Source: Fusobacterium perfoetens (GTDB taxonomy: Bacteria > Fusobacteriota > Fusobacteriia > Fusobacteriales > Fusobacteriaceae). Taken from it: DNA of 40,258 bases. A program made the position numbers and the translations under genes. The stretch lies in contig NZ_JADYUD010000017.1 in NCBI RefSeq assembly GCF_021531595.1, positions 1 through 40,258 on the forward strand, written 5' to 3'. How positions within the stretch are numbered: position 1 is the first letter of the stretch; each line of letters starts with the position of its first letter. The notes beneath the pieces are model-generated. The model searched no databases and had not been told where the DNA came from. It worked only from the letters and a program-made list of their open reading frames with translations. Shown piece by piece: positions 20,449 through 28,310 of the stretch.

Positions 20449-20586
20449 ATGAAAAACATAAAAGTAAGAAGATATAAAAGATATATCAAAAGGCAAATAA
20501 AAAAAGCACTCCAAGAAAAATACTTAGAGTGCAAAGTTTTAGAAAGTGTTACTTCTGATTTGACAAAAGCTCTTGATGATATTTAG
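20449..20586 (+). CDS. Small basic protein (45 aa)
   Basis: The ATG follows AAAGGAGAA. The N-terminal half is very basic (KNIKVRRYKRYIKRQIKK) and the rest is helical and neutral. Its last 38 bp overlap the convergent gene at 20549-20728. It is probably a nucleic-acid-binding or regulatory peptide; unknown family. Confidence 0.5.
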   Translation: MKNIKVRRYKRYIKRQIKKALQEKYLECKVLESVTSDLTKALDDI

Positions 20587-20728
20587 TAATCATTACTTTA
20601 CAAATTTTAGCTGATATTTCAATAAACTTTTTTTCAATTTCATAATTTTTATAATCAGGATTTAGTTTATTTGAAATTTCTTCAATAGCTTCTTGAGTAA
20701 TTTTTTCAAAATCAATATCTTTTTTCAT
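20549..20728 (-). CDS. Small helical protein on the minus strand (59 aa)
   Basis: The minus-strand ribosome site GGGAGGTGA precedes the ATG. The protein is helical and charged (DIDFEKITQEAIEEISNKLNP, EIEKKFIEISAKICKVMITKY). It faces away from the RHH gene at 20861, so the two share a regulatory gap. The 3' end overlaps the 45-aa gene. The function is unknown. The divergent layout suggests joint control by the RHH protein. Confidence 0.55.
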   Translation of the reverse strand: MKKDIDFEKITQEAIEEISNKLNPDYKNYEIEKKFIEISAKICKVMITKYHQELLSNQK

Positions 20729-20801
20729 ATAATCACCTCCCAGTCAATTATATCTTTTTTGAAATAGAAAAACAAAAAAGAAAAATTATTTAAAAAAATA
20801 G

Positions 20802-20840
20802 TTGACTTTCTGTACGGCTTAATATATAATTGTTGTACGG
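20802..20840 (+). promoter_or_regulatory. Promoter with two TGTACGG sites
   Basis: TTGACT (20802-20807) and TATAAT (20825-20830) are 17 bp apart. TGTACGG lies in the spacer (20811-20817) and again just after the -10 box (20834-20840). These direct repeats look like operator sites for the RHH protein encoded immediately downstream. Confidence 0.75.
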
Positions 20841-20860
20841 GCAGTAAGTGAGGTGATGAA

Positions 20861-21049
20861 ATGGAAACTGCTAAAAAGAAAACAGGAAGACCAAAGACTG
20901 AAAATCCTCGTAATAAAAGATTGGAAATTAGATTAACAGAAGATGAACTGCAAAAAATAAATAATTGTTCCAAGATTTTAGGGAAAACAAGAACAGATAC
21001 AATTCTTGAAGGAATAAGTAAGTTAGAAGTTGAACTGAATAAAAAATAG
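20861..21049 (+). CDS. Ribbon-helix-helix repressor (62 aa)
   Basis: The ATG follows GAGGTGATG. The N-terminus is basic (KKKTGRPKTENPRNK). Residues 23-58 have the RHH pattern: a short strand RLEIRLT, then EDELQKINNCSKILGKTRTDTILEGISKLE. It should bind DNA as a dimer through the strand. Paired TGTACGG repeats in its promoter suggest autoregulation. The downstream antirepressor may relieve it. Confidence 0.75.
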   Translation: METAKKKTGRPKTENPRNKRLEIRLTEDELQKINNCSKILGKTRTDTILEGISKLEVELNKK

Positions 21050-21138
21050 AGTGTTGCTCTCCCGCCAAGAAGTCCAACACTCTACACGACAACCAGAGGT
21101 TATCTGATAAATCCATTATATCATATATACTTCTGGTT
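21048..21138 (+). ncRNA. Two consecutive stem-loops between RHH and downstream gene
   Basis: AGAGTGTTG (21048-21056) pairs with CAACACTCT (21075-21083), starting within the RHH stop codon. AACCAGA (21091-21097) pairs with TCTGGTT (21132-21138). No T run follows either. They may be processing or attenuation elements, or a small RNA. No riboswitch class was recognised. Confidence 0.4.
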
Positions 21139-21168
21139 AGACAAGAAAATAACTAGGAGGAAAAGAAA

Positions 21169-21441
21169 ATGTCTACAAGAGAAAAAAATTTATTATTATT
21201 ATTTTTAGAGGTTAGTAAAACAGATAATGGTTGTACAAAGAAATGGGAAGAAGTAACAAAAAAACTTACAAAGCTTGCTTATAAACTTGGTATACAAGAC
21301 GGTACACCACAAAACAGAGATTTTATTGAACTTGAAAATGATATAACACAATTATTCCAAATGACAAAAGATATATACTTTAATTTTGGAACAACTGCAA
21401 AAGAAATTGTAGAAGAATATAGCCTTGAAGATGTAGCATAA
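21169..21441 (+). CDS. Hypothetical protein (90 aa)
   Basis: The ATG follows TAGGAGG. The protein is mainly helical (REKNLLLLFLEVSKTDN, KKWEEVTKKLTKLAYKLGIQD, LENDITQLFQMTKDIYFNFG). No recognised motif. It lies 11 bp before the antirepressor gene in the same operon, so it may belong to the same regulatory module. Confidence 0.6.
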   Translation: MSTREKNLLLLFLEVSKTDNGCTKKWEEVTKKLTKLAYKLGIQDGTPQNRDFIELENDITQLFQMTKDIYFNFGTTAKEIVEEYSLEDVA

Positions 21442-21452
21442 GGAGTGATATA

Positions 21453-22208
21453 ATGGAAAAAACATTACAAATAATAGAACAAAGAGAAGTTCTTGGAAAA
21501 GAATTTACAATATATGGAGATTTAGAAAATCCTCTTTTTAAAGCAACAGATATAGCTGAATGGATAGATTATGGAGTAAGTAATGTATCTAAAATGGTAA
21601 AAAATATTGATGATACTGAAAAAATTATCACTCGTACAAATAATACGAGTGCTACATTCTTAACAGAAGATGGACTTTATGAAGTCTTAATGCAGAGCAG
21701 AAAGCCAATAGCAAAGCAATTTAAAAAAGAAGTCAAAAAGATTTTAAAAACTATCAGACTTAATGGAATGTATGCTACGGATAAATTATTAGATAATCCT
21801 GATTTAGCAATTCAAGCATTTACAAAATTAAAAGAAGAGAGAGAAAGAAGATTACAGCTTGAACATGAAGCAGAAATAAATAAGCCAAAAGTCATTTTTG
21901 CAGAAGCTGTGGAAACTTCTAAAACTTCAATATTAATCGGAGAACTTGCCAAGCTGATAAAACAAAATGGTTATGATATAGGACAAAAAAGATTATTTGC
22001 TTGGTTAAGAGATAATGGATATTTAATAAAAATAAGTAAGAGAACAGACTATAATATGCCTACACAAAGAGCAATGGAAATGAATTTATTTGAAATTAAA
22101 GAAACAGCTATTACTCATTCAGACGGGCATATATCAATAAGCAAAACTGTAAAAGTAACAGGAAAAGGACAAATTTATTTTATAAATAAATTTAAAAATG
22201 TTGCATAG
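21453..22208 (+). CDS. Phage antirepressor, BRO-N plus KilAC domains (251 aa)
   Basis: The ATG follows AAGGAGTG. Residues about 10-105 match the BRO-N domain (NPLFKATDIAEWIDYGVSNVSKMV, LTEDGLYEVLMQSRKPIAKQFKKEVKKIL). Residues about 155-250 match the KilAC/ANT domain (TSILIGELAKLIKQNGYDIGQKRLFAWLRDNGYL, ending GKGQIYFINKF). Proteins with this layout bind and inactivate phage repressors or switch lytic genes on. The likely target is the RHH repressor or the lysogenic repressor; which one is unknown. A strong terminator follows. Confidence 0.9.
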   Translation: MEKTLQIIEQREVLGKEFTIYGDLENPLFKATDIAEWIDYGVSNVSKMVKNIDDTEKIITRTNNTSATFLTEDGLYEVLMQSRKPIAKQFKKEVKKILKTIRLNGMYATDKLLDNPDLAIQAFTKLKEERERRLQLEHEAEINKPKVIFAEAVETSKTSILIGELAKLIKQNGYDIGQKRLFAWLRDNGYLIKISKRTDYNMPTQRAMEMNLFEIKETAITHSDGHISISKTVKVTGKGQIYFINKFKNVA

Positions 22209-22226
22209 ATAATCAAGCATAATTTT

Positions 22227-22262
22227 AAATCCTCAGGTGATTATTCATTTGAGGATTTTTTT
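22227..22262 (+). terminator. Rho-independent terminator after the antirepressor
   Basis: AAATCCTCA pairs with TGAGGATTT and is followed by a long T run. It separates the antirepressor unit from the next gene. Confidence 0.85.
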
Positions 22263-22263
22263 A

Positions 22264-22284
22264 TTGGACATTGGAAATTGAATA
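22264..22284 (+). repeat. Imperfect direct repeat, right copy
   Basis: TTGGACATTGGAAATTGAATA matches the copy at 20262-20282 at 19 of 21 positions. The two copies lie exactly 2,002 bp apart and enclose the regulatory cassette. Confidence 0.5.
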
Positions 22285-22293
22285 GGTGTGATT
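22281..22293 (+). repeat. Inverted repeat flanking the SHOCT gene, left arm
   Basis: AATAGGTGTGATT is the exact reverse complement of AATCACACCTATT at 22984-22996, on the other side of the SHOCT gene. The right copy lies in a terminator, so the left one may be a remnant of a duplicated terminator. Confidence 0.55.
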
Positions 22294-22376
22294 TTAAATA
22301 TATTTATATCTTGATTTTTATATAGTTGTGTACTATCATTAAATTAATACTACAATTTAAACAACGGGGTGATTTT

Positions 22377-22973
22377 ATGGGAATAAAGATTTATAATCCT
22401 TTAAATGAAAATATAGTAGAAGTTGGAATAATAAAGGCAAAAGCTAAAATAATACAGGCAAAAAATTTTAATGGCATTCCTGAACCACTTACATACTATC
22501 CTGATAAAAAAATATTTTTTATAACAAAAGGAACACCAAAGTTTTTTGGAGATAAAGAGTTTTATTTATTTAATAAAGATACTATTGAAAGTTTAGTTAT
22601 AAAAGATGCAAGTCAGAAAATAGAAAAAAGTATTGTAAAAAGAGCTATTGTTGGTGGTCTGTTAGTTGGTGGAGCAGGAGCAATAGTTGGAGGAATGACT
22701 GGTTTAAAAGATAGTTATAAATATTTTAAACAAGTAATTATGAATGATAAATATAAATTTTCTTTTGAAGAAGATGAATATCTTAAAATAAAAGATTTCT
22801 TTGAGGAAGTATATAACGAATTGTCGGAAAGAGAAAAAGAGCTTGAAAATAAATCAGAAGTAAAAAGTGATCCTTTTGAAAATTTAAAAAAATTAAAAGA
22901 ACTTCTTGATTTAGGAATAATAACTCAAGATGAGTATAATAAAAAAAGAGAAGTCTTATTAAAACAAATATAA
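22377..22973 (+). CDS. SHOCT-domain membrane-associated protein (198 aa)
   Basis: ATG at 22377 follows CGGGGTGA; a longer start at 22326 has no ribosome site. Residues about 1-90 form a beta-rich domain. A Gly-rich hydrophobic stretch (AIVGGLLVGGAGAIVGGMTGL, about 97-117) probably enters the membrane. The C-terminus (PFENLKKLKELLDLGIITQDEYNKKREVLL, about 165-195) is a SHOCT domain. Prophages often carry such proteins as accessory genes. Superinfection exclusion is one possibility, but it is not proven here. It has its own terminator. Confidence 0.7.
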   Translation: MGIKIYNPLNENIVEVGIIKAKAKIIQAKNFNGIPEPLTYYPDKKIFFITKGTPKFFGDKEFYLFNKDTIESLVIKDASQKIEKSIVKRAIVGGLLVGGAGAIVGGMTGLKDSYKYFKQVIMNDKYKFSFEEDEYLKIKDFFEEVYNELSEREKELENKSEVKSDPFENLKKLKELLDLGIITQDEYNKKREVLLKQI

Positions 22974-22983
22974 ATATATCTAT

Positions 22984-23018
22984 AATCACACCTATTTAAT
23001 TAAAGGTGTGATTTTTTT
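22984..23018 (+). terminator. Rho-independent terminator after the SHOCT gene
   Basis: AATCACACCT pairs with AGGTGTGATT and is followed by a T run. The left arm is part of the inverted repeat shared with 22281-22293. Confidence 0.85.
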
Positions 23019-23041
23019 ATACAAAATTTTAGGAGGAAAGC

Positions 23042-23419
23042 ATGGATATTAAAAAACTTATAGAACAAGCAGAGGAATTAAAAAATAAAAAAGAAACAAG
23101 AACAAAAATAACTCTTGAAATTCCGAGATTTAAAGAACTTGGATTTGAAGATTATACTGTTGTCTTACAAAAACCTACTACAACTATTATTTTATCAGCT
23201 CAGGAACATGAAGATAAATATTATCAACTTTGCGAATGCATGATTACACCTGATTTATCAAATAAAGATGTTCAAAAAGCTTTTAAAGTAAATAATAAAT
23301 CTTCACTTTTAAGAAAAGTATTTACAGAAGAAGAAATAGAGGACATGATAATGCACTTAGGAAGATTAACAATAACACAGACTAAAGCTAGATTGGTTGC
23401 TGATATAAAAAACTTATAA
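23042..23419 (+). CDS. Tail assembly chaperone, XkdN-like, short form (125 aa)
   Basis: The ATG follows TAGGAGG. Features such as LEIPRFKELGFEDYTVVLQKPT, then CMITPDLSNKDVQKAF and LLRKVFTEEEIEDMIMHLGRLT, match XkdN-type tail assembly chaperones. They bind the tape measure during tail assembly. A slippery heptamer A-AAA-AAC at 23407-23413 close to the stop gives the longer product described next. Confidence 0.85.
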   Translation: MDIKKLIEQAEELKNKKETRTKITLEIPRFKELGFEDYTVVLQKPTTTIILSAQEHEDKYYQLCECMITPDLSNKDVQKAFKVNNKSSLLRKVFTEEEIEDMIMHLGRLTITQTKARLVADIKNL

Positions 23420-23577
23420 AAACTAATGATAATTTATATAGAATTTATCATTGGAGTTTAAAAGGGCAATCTATATTTAATAAGTCATTATCTGAAATGA
23501 ACAACATAGAGCAAGCATTTTTAGACGCTTGTTTTATGCTTGAGGTAGAAGAAAAGAAAGCTAATAAAAGGGGGTGA
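23042..23577 (+). CDS. Tail assembly chaperone, -1 frameshift form (178 aa)
   Basis: Ribosomes that slip back one base on A AAA AAC (23407-23413) continue as CTT ATA AAA to the TGA at 23575. They add 54 residues starting LIKTNDNLYRIYHWSLKGQ and ending KKANKRG. Downstream, AATGATAA (23425-23432) pairs with TTATCATT (23445-23452), a candidate stimulating hairpin 11 nt after the slip site. The arrangement matches the conserved G/GT frameshift of tail chaperones. The extension has no start of its own with a ribosome site, which supports frameshifting. Confidence 0.75.
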
Positions 23578-23581
23578 GTGA

Positions 23582-25720
23582 ATGGCAGAAAGAGAGTATA
23601 TAGAACTTGTAACCAAAGTTCAAGGTAAAGAAAATCTAGAGCAACTTGGTGATATATTTGAAGAACTTATACAAGAAGCAAGAAAAGCTGGAGTAAATGT
23701 AGATAAATTTGCTGATAAATTAAAAGAATTAGCTAATAAAACTAAAAATAGTTTACCTGTATATGATATGTTTATATCTAAAATGAAAAATATAGCAGGT
23801 ATAACAGCAGTTGGAATGGGAATGAAAAAATCAATAGACTTATTTACTTCCTTTGATGATGTGGCAAGAAGAGTTCAGGCAACAACAGGAGCAACAGCAG
23901 AAACAATGGAACTATTAAGATATCAAGCAAAACAATTAGGAGATACTACTTCATGGAGTGCAAGTGAAGCTGCAGAAGCCCAATTTGAATTTGCTAAGGC
24001 AGGATTTACAAGTAATGAAATTTTAGCAGCTACTTCAGGAATATTAGACATAGCGACAGCTTCACAATTAGGATTAGGAGAAGCTACAAGTATTACAGCA
24101 GGTGCTTTAAGAATGTTTAAATTAGACGCTTCTAAAAGTTCAACAGTTGGAGATATGCTAGCAAAGACAGCGAGTGCAACTACAACAGATGTAAGAGGAC
24201 TAGGAGAGTCTTTAAAATATGCAGGTGTTGACTCAAGGAACTTTGGAATGAATTTACAACAAACTTTAGGAATACTTGGAAAACTTGGTAATGAAATGCT
24301 AGCAGATGGAAGAGCAGGAACAAACTTACAATCTGTATTCTCAGCCTTACAAAATCAAGCAAAAGCTAAAATTTTAGTTAATGCAGGTGTAAATATTTCA
24401 CAAGATGGAAAATATAGAAACTTTTTAGATATTTTAAAAGATATTAAAAAAGCTACTTCAAGTATGGAAGAAGTTCAAGCAGGAACTTTAATTAATAATG
24501 TATTTGGAGAACAAGGCTCACAAGTAATAAAAAGACTTTTACAAGTCCCAGAGGAAGAATTACAAAGTCTTATTAAAGATATAGAAAACTCCCAAGGATT
24601 TGCAAAAAATATGGCAAACTTACTTAATAACGGAGTAGGTGGGGCTTTTAGAAATATGGGCTCAGCAGCAGAAGGACTAGGAATATCTTTAGGAGAATAT
24701 TTAGAACCGTCAGTAATTTCTTTAATAAATGGAGTTACTGAAATTATTAGTGTCGGGACAGGTTTTATTGATTGGTTAAATTCAGGTAGTTATATGGCAG
24801 ACACTATGAGTTTTGCGATAATAGGCTTAATAGCAGGATATGGAACTTATAAAGCATATTTAATAGGTGCTACTATTTGGGAAAAAATCCACGAGTCAAC
24901 TATCTATAAAAAGATAGCCGCCTTTAAATTCTCTTCAATGATTACAGCAATAGCAACAGGTGCACATCAACTTTATTCAGCAGTGTTAGGACTTTTAACA
25001 GGTCAAATTACTATTACAACAGCTGTTACATGGGGCTTAAATACAGCAATGGCAGTTTTAAGTGGACCAATAGGTTTAATTATAGCAGGAATTGTAGGAG
25101 CGGGAGCGGGATTTGCTTTCTTATATCAAAAATCGGATAGATTTAGGAAGTCAATAGAGCCTTTAATCAAATGGTTAAAAGAACTATGGGGTTGGGTTAA
25201 AAAATTCACTTTTGTAGGCGACGCTGTAAACATCGTTAAAGCAGGATTTGGAAAAGTAAAAGAATTTTTCAAAGCAGGAACTCAAGGAAAGACAGACGAG
25301 GACTACGAAAAAGAAATTGAGAAACATAAGAAAGAAGTTCAAGCAGGAATTGGAACATCACAAGAAACAGCAGTAGGTGCAGGAGTTAATACAGATTATT
25401 TATTTACAGGTGGAGCAAGTGGAAGTGGTGGTATAAAACATAATGGATATTACTTAAAAGGCTCAAAAGTTATTAATACATCACAAGGTAATATTTATAC
25501 AGGAAATTCAGAAGTAAGTGAAACTTCTACTCCACAGGAAACATCAGAACAACTTATAATAAATACATTACAATTAATTTCTACAAAATTAGAAACATTA
25601 AAAGAAATTTATGCAGAAATGAAAACTAAAAAGAATGGTAATACTTATATAGTAAATGATAAAGAAACAATAGCTTCAGATATTGTTGAAGACTTGGTTG
25701 TAATGTTAGGTAATATGTAG
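23582..25720 (+). CDS. Tape measure protein (712 aa)
   Basis: This protein sets tail length and helps eject DNA. It carries the TP901-type tape measure core (FDDVARRVQATTGATAETME, about 92-110; QLGDTTSWSASEAAEAQFEFAKAGFT; NLQQTLGILGKLGNEMLADGRAG). Two hydrophobic segments lie near 405-425 and 490-515. The C-terminal end is coiled and polar. It is the longest tail gene and lies between chaperone and baseplate genes, as expected. The start follows AGGGGGTGAGTG. Confidence 0.9.
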   Translation: MAEREYIELVTKVQGKENLEQLGDIFEELIQEARKAGVNVDKFADKLKELANKTKNSLPVYDMFISKMKNIAGITAVGMGMKKSIDLFTSFDDVARRVQATTGATAETMELLRYQAKQLGDTTSWSASEAAEAQFEFAKAGFTSNEILAATSGILDIATASQLGLGEATSITAGALRMFKLDASKSSTVGDMLAKTASATTTDVRGLGESLKYAGVDSRNFGMNLQQTLGILGKLGNEMLADGRAGTNLQSVFSALQNQAKAKILVNAGVNISQDGKYRNFLDILKDIKKATSSMEEVQAGTLINNVFGEQGSQVIKRLLQVPEEELQSLIKDIENSQGFAKNMANLLNNGVGGAFRNMGSAAEGLGISLGEYLEPSVISLINGVTEIISVGTGFIDWLNSGSYMADTMSFAIIGLIAGYGTYKAYLIGATIWEKIHESTIYKKIAAFKFSSMITAIATGAHQLYSAVLGLLTGQITITTAVTWGLNTAMAVLSGPIGLIIAGIVGAGAGFAFLYQKSDRFRKSIEPLIKWLKELWGWVKKFTFVGDAVNIVKAGFGKVKEFFKAGTQGKTDEDYEKEIEKHKKEVQAGIGTSQETAVGAGVNTDYLFTGGASGSGGIKHNGYYLKGSKVINTSQGNIYTGNSEVSETSTPQETSEQLIINTLQLISTKLETLKEIYAEMKTKKNGNTYIVNDKETIASDIVEDLVVMLGNM

Positions 25721-25723
25721 GAG

Positions 25724-26383
25724 GTGAGAATTATAGTAAATGAAGCACTAGAAAGATTGAAAAAGACAAGTATTCTAGCAAATGTTGACCCTAAAACACA
25801 ATTATCAGAGTGGGCAACTCAAAAAATAACAGGTGGAATTGCAAGTAATGTTAATTCACTTTTAGGTAAAACAGGACTTTTAAATAAAGTGTATGCTTTT
25901 TCAAAAATAATGAAAAATATACAAATATCAGTTGCAGAGGAAAGAAATGGTGTTGAATTATCTATATTCAAATTTCCTATTGTTCCTGCAAAGATAAATT
26001 TTACTGCAAATAATATAGAGCAATCAGTAGACACAATAGCAGGTAAAATAAATTACATTAAAGATACAGATTTTCATACAATTTCATTTTCTTCTTTTTT
26101 TCCGTCTGTATACTATCCTTTTTCATCAAATTATGAATTGTTTGGCATAGATTGTGCAAATACATTAGAGGAATTAAAATTAAAAAAATCTCCACTTAAA
26201 TTAGTTATCACAGGTATTGGTATTGTTCAAAAGGTATATATTACTAAATTTGAATACAATACAACATCTGAAGGAGATATTGAATTTACTATTGAGTTCA
26301 AAGAAGCAAAAGACCCAAGTATTTATGAGAACGAGTCAAAATTCTATTCATTTAAACCGTCTGCATTTAACTTGAGTAAGTAG
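25724..26383 (+). CDS. XkdP-like baseplate/tail protein (219 aa)
   Basis: The centre (GVELSIFKFPIVPAKINFTANNIEQSV, then FHTISFSSFFPSVYYPF) matches the N-terminal part of XkdP/LysM-type tail assembly proteins, but no LysM domain is present. The start is odd: TAGGAGG (25718-25724) overlaps the only GTG. No in-frame ATG is near; ATT (25730) or ATA (25733) lie at the proper distance. The true start may be non-canonical. It sits 3 nt after the tape measure stop. Confidence 0.75.
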   Translation: MRIIVNEALERLKKTSILANVDPKTQLSEWATQKITGGIASNVNSLLGKTGLLNKVYAFSKIMKNIQISVAEERNGVELSIFKFPIVPAKINFTANNIEQSVDTIAGKINYIKDTDFHTISFSSFFPSVYYPFSSNYELFGIDCANTLEELKLKKSPLKLVITGIGIVQKVYITKFEYNTTSEGDIEFTIEFKEAKDPSIYENESKFYSFKPSAFNLSK

Positions 26384-26392
26384 GTGGTAGGT

Positions 26393-27397
26393 ATGAAAAG
26401 AGTTTATTGTATAAAAAATACAGCAAGTCAGACAGTAGATATAACTAATATCGTAAAAGACGGTATGAAATTAAAAAAATCTATAAATGAATTTGCATGG
26501 ATTTTAGATTTACAGATAACAAGAAACAATATTTTTAATGATATAGAAATTGGAGATATTATTGTTATTAAACTAGATAATAAAGAAATATTCTCAGGAA
26601 TTATAATTTCAGGAGATATTACAAACTTCACATTTAAGGCAGTAGATTATGCTTGGTACTTTAATAAAAATGAAGAAATATATCAATTTGAAGATGTTGA
26701 AAGCTCTATTGTAGTAAGAAAGTTAATTGAAACTTTTGGTGGGAAAACAGGAAACATTGAAACTACAAATACAATGATAGATAAAATTTATTTTGGCAAA
26801 ACTCTAGGAGCAATCATCAAGGAGATTATAAAAAATATAAAGGACTTAGAAAATCAAGATTTTAGATTTTTTTATAGAGATACAAAATTCCATTTTGAAA
26901 GAAGTAAAAAAAATAAATTTCTAAGAAATCAGTACATACCTTTAGAGAGCTTGAGAGCTGTTTTAAACGATTATTCATTTAATGCTTTAAATTATATCAA
27001 AGAACCTAAGAGAACACATTCTATTGAGGAAATGCACAATTCTATCAAAGTTTATAAGACATCAGGAAAAGAATATATTCAAATGAGTGGAGCAAAAGAT
27101 AAAGGCAATATTGATAAATACGGTTTAATGCAGAAACTTGTATCTTATAAAGATAATGACCTTAATGGTGGAAATATTACAGCAGATAGTATTTTATCAC
27201 AAGAAAATAAAGTTAAGGAAACAATATCTCTTGAAATTCCAACTTTAAGTGAATTTATATTTGACGGAGAACTTTTAAAAATTAACTATGAGAATTATGG
27301 AATAAATGGAGTTTATGAAGTTGTAAGTATTACATATACTTTCAGTAATCATGAAACTATGTTTAATTGCACAATGCAATTAGAGAAGGTGAATTAA
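26393..27397 (+). CDS. XkdQ-like baseplate hub protein (334 aa)
   Basis: The ATG at 26393 follows TAGGTGG, 5 nt upstream. Features (VDITNIVKDGMKLKKSINEFAWILDLQITRN, FNDIEIGDIIVIKLDNKEIFSGIII, then ENYGINGVYEVVSITYTFSNHETMFN) match XkdQ/gpD-type baseplate hubs. The trimeric hub connects tube to baseplate and carries the spike. The order XkdP, XkdQ, XkdR is the same as in PBSX. Confidence 0.85.
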   Translation: MKRVYCIKNTASQTVDITNIVKDGMKLKKSINEFAWILDLQITRNNIFNDIEIGDIIVIKLDNKEIFSGIIISGDITNFTFKAVDYAWYFNKNEEIYQFEDVESSIVVRKLIETFGGKTGNIETTNTMIDKIYFGKTLGAIIKEIIKNIKDLENQDFRFFYRDTKFHFERSKKNKFLRNQYIPLESLRAVLNDYSFNALNYIKEPKRTHSIEEMHNSIKVYKTSGKEYIQMSGAKDKGNIDKYGLMQKLVSYKDNDLNGGNITADSILSQENKVKETISLEIPTLSEFIFDGELLKINYENYGINGVYEVVSITYTFSNHETMFNCTMQLEKVN

Positions 27398-27399
27398 TT

Positions 27400-27837
27400 A
27401 TGAATAAAACAGAAAAATATCACAAAAGCATTGTGAAATTGGCAGAAATCATAAAGAAGAGGGACAATCCTCTATGGCTTGGAGCAGTTACAGGAGAAGT
27501 CGTAAAAGCTCCTCCTGAATTAGAAGTTAAACTTGAAAATGGAATTATTATAAAAAATCATAAAATTATGATTAGTATAGAAAAAATTGTAGGTTATGAA
27601 AGAACATATTCTTTAAAAGGTAATATTTCTCAATATGATTTTGAGAATACAACAAGTTCTGAGCCTGTTTCTACACACCCTGCACATCCTATTAAGAAAT
27701 TATCAGGGAAAGGAACTTATTCAGCAGAGGGGACTATACAATGGACAGATACTTTAAAGGTAGGAGATAAAGTTCTAATGTTACCTACAAATAAAGAAGA
27801 ATATTTTTATTTAATAGATAGGGTGGTGAGATTATGA
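27400..27837 (+). CDS. XkdR-like baseplate protein, DUF2577 (145 aa)
   Basis: The ATG at 27400 follows GAAGGTGAA. The start MNKTEKYHKSIVKLAEIIKKRDNPLWLGAV... and the segment GKGTYSAEGTIQWTDTLKVGDKVLMLP are typical of the DUF2577/XkdR family of PBSX-like tails. It probably caps or builds the hub-spike region. It overlaps the next gene by 4 bp. Confidence 0.75.
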   Translation: MNKTEKYHKSIVKLAEIIKKRDNPLWLGAVTGEVVKAPPELEVKLENGIIIKNHKIMISIEKIVGYERTYSLKGNISQYDFENTTSSEPVSTHPAHPIKKLSGKGTYSAEGTIQWTDTLKVGDKVLMLPTNKEEYFYLIDRVVRL

Positions 27838-28310
27838 CATTGCCTATAAGCTATTTAAAAATTAATGATAATATAGCTGAAATTGAAGCAGAAAAAGAAA
27901 TTCAAGCAGAAGAAACTATAAAAGAAAAAGATGTTATCTTTGATTTTGATAAAGGAGAATTTGTATATAACGGACTAGAACCTAGCAGAACATATGACAA
28001 AATTGAAATTATAAAGCAATGGATAAAGAAGTTGTTTTACACTGAAAGAGATAGGTGGAACTGCTATATAAAAGATGTGGGATACCCTTTTGGTATAAAT
28101 CTTTATAAATATAGAGGGCAACAGCTATATCCTGATATGGACTTAATAGAGCTTATAAAAGATGATATTTACAATTCTTTATTAAATCATAAAGATATAA
28201 AAGAAGTACATTATCTGCAGCTTATACAAATAGATGACAAAATGTATTGCGGATTTATTATTGAACTTGAAGATACAGCCTTTGAGGTAGAGGAGGTGCT
28301 TAAAAATTAA
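27834..28310 (+). CDS. Baseplate wedge protein, XkdS/gpW-like, DUF2634 (158 aa)
   Basis: The ATG overlaps the previous stop (ATGA). The middle (GLEPSRTYDKIEIIKQWIKKLFYTERDRW and YPFGINLYKYRGQQLYPDMDLIELIKDDI) matches DUF2634/gp25-like wedge proteins. These start sheath polymerisation at the baseplate. It overlaps the J gene by one base. Confidence 0.82.
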   Translation: MTLPISYLKINDNIAEIEAEKEIQAEETIKEKDVIFDFDKGEFVYNGLEPSRTYDKIEIIKQWIKKLFYTERDRWNCYIKDVGYPFGINLYKYRGQQLYPDMDLIELIKDDIYNSLLNHKDIKEVHYLQLIQIDDKMYCGFIIELEDTAFEVEEVLKN

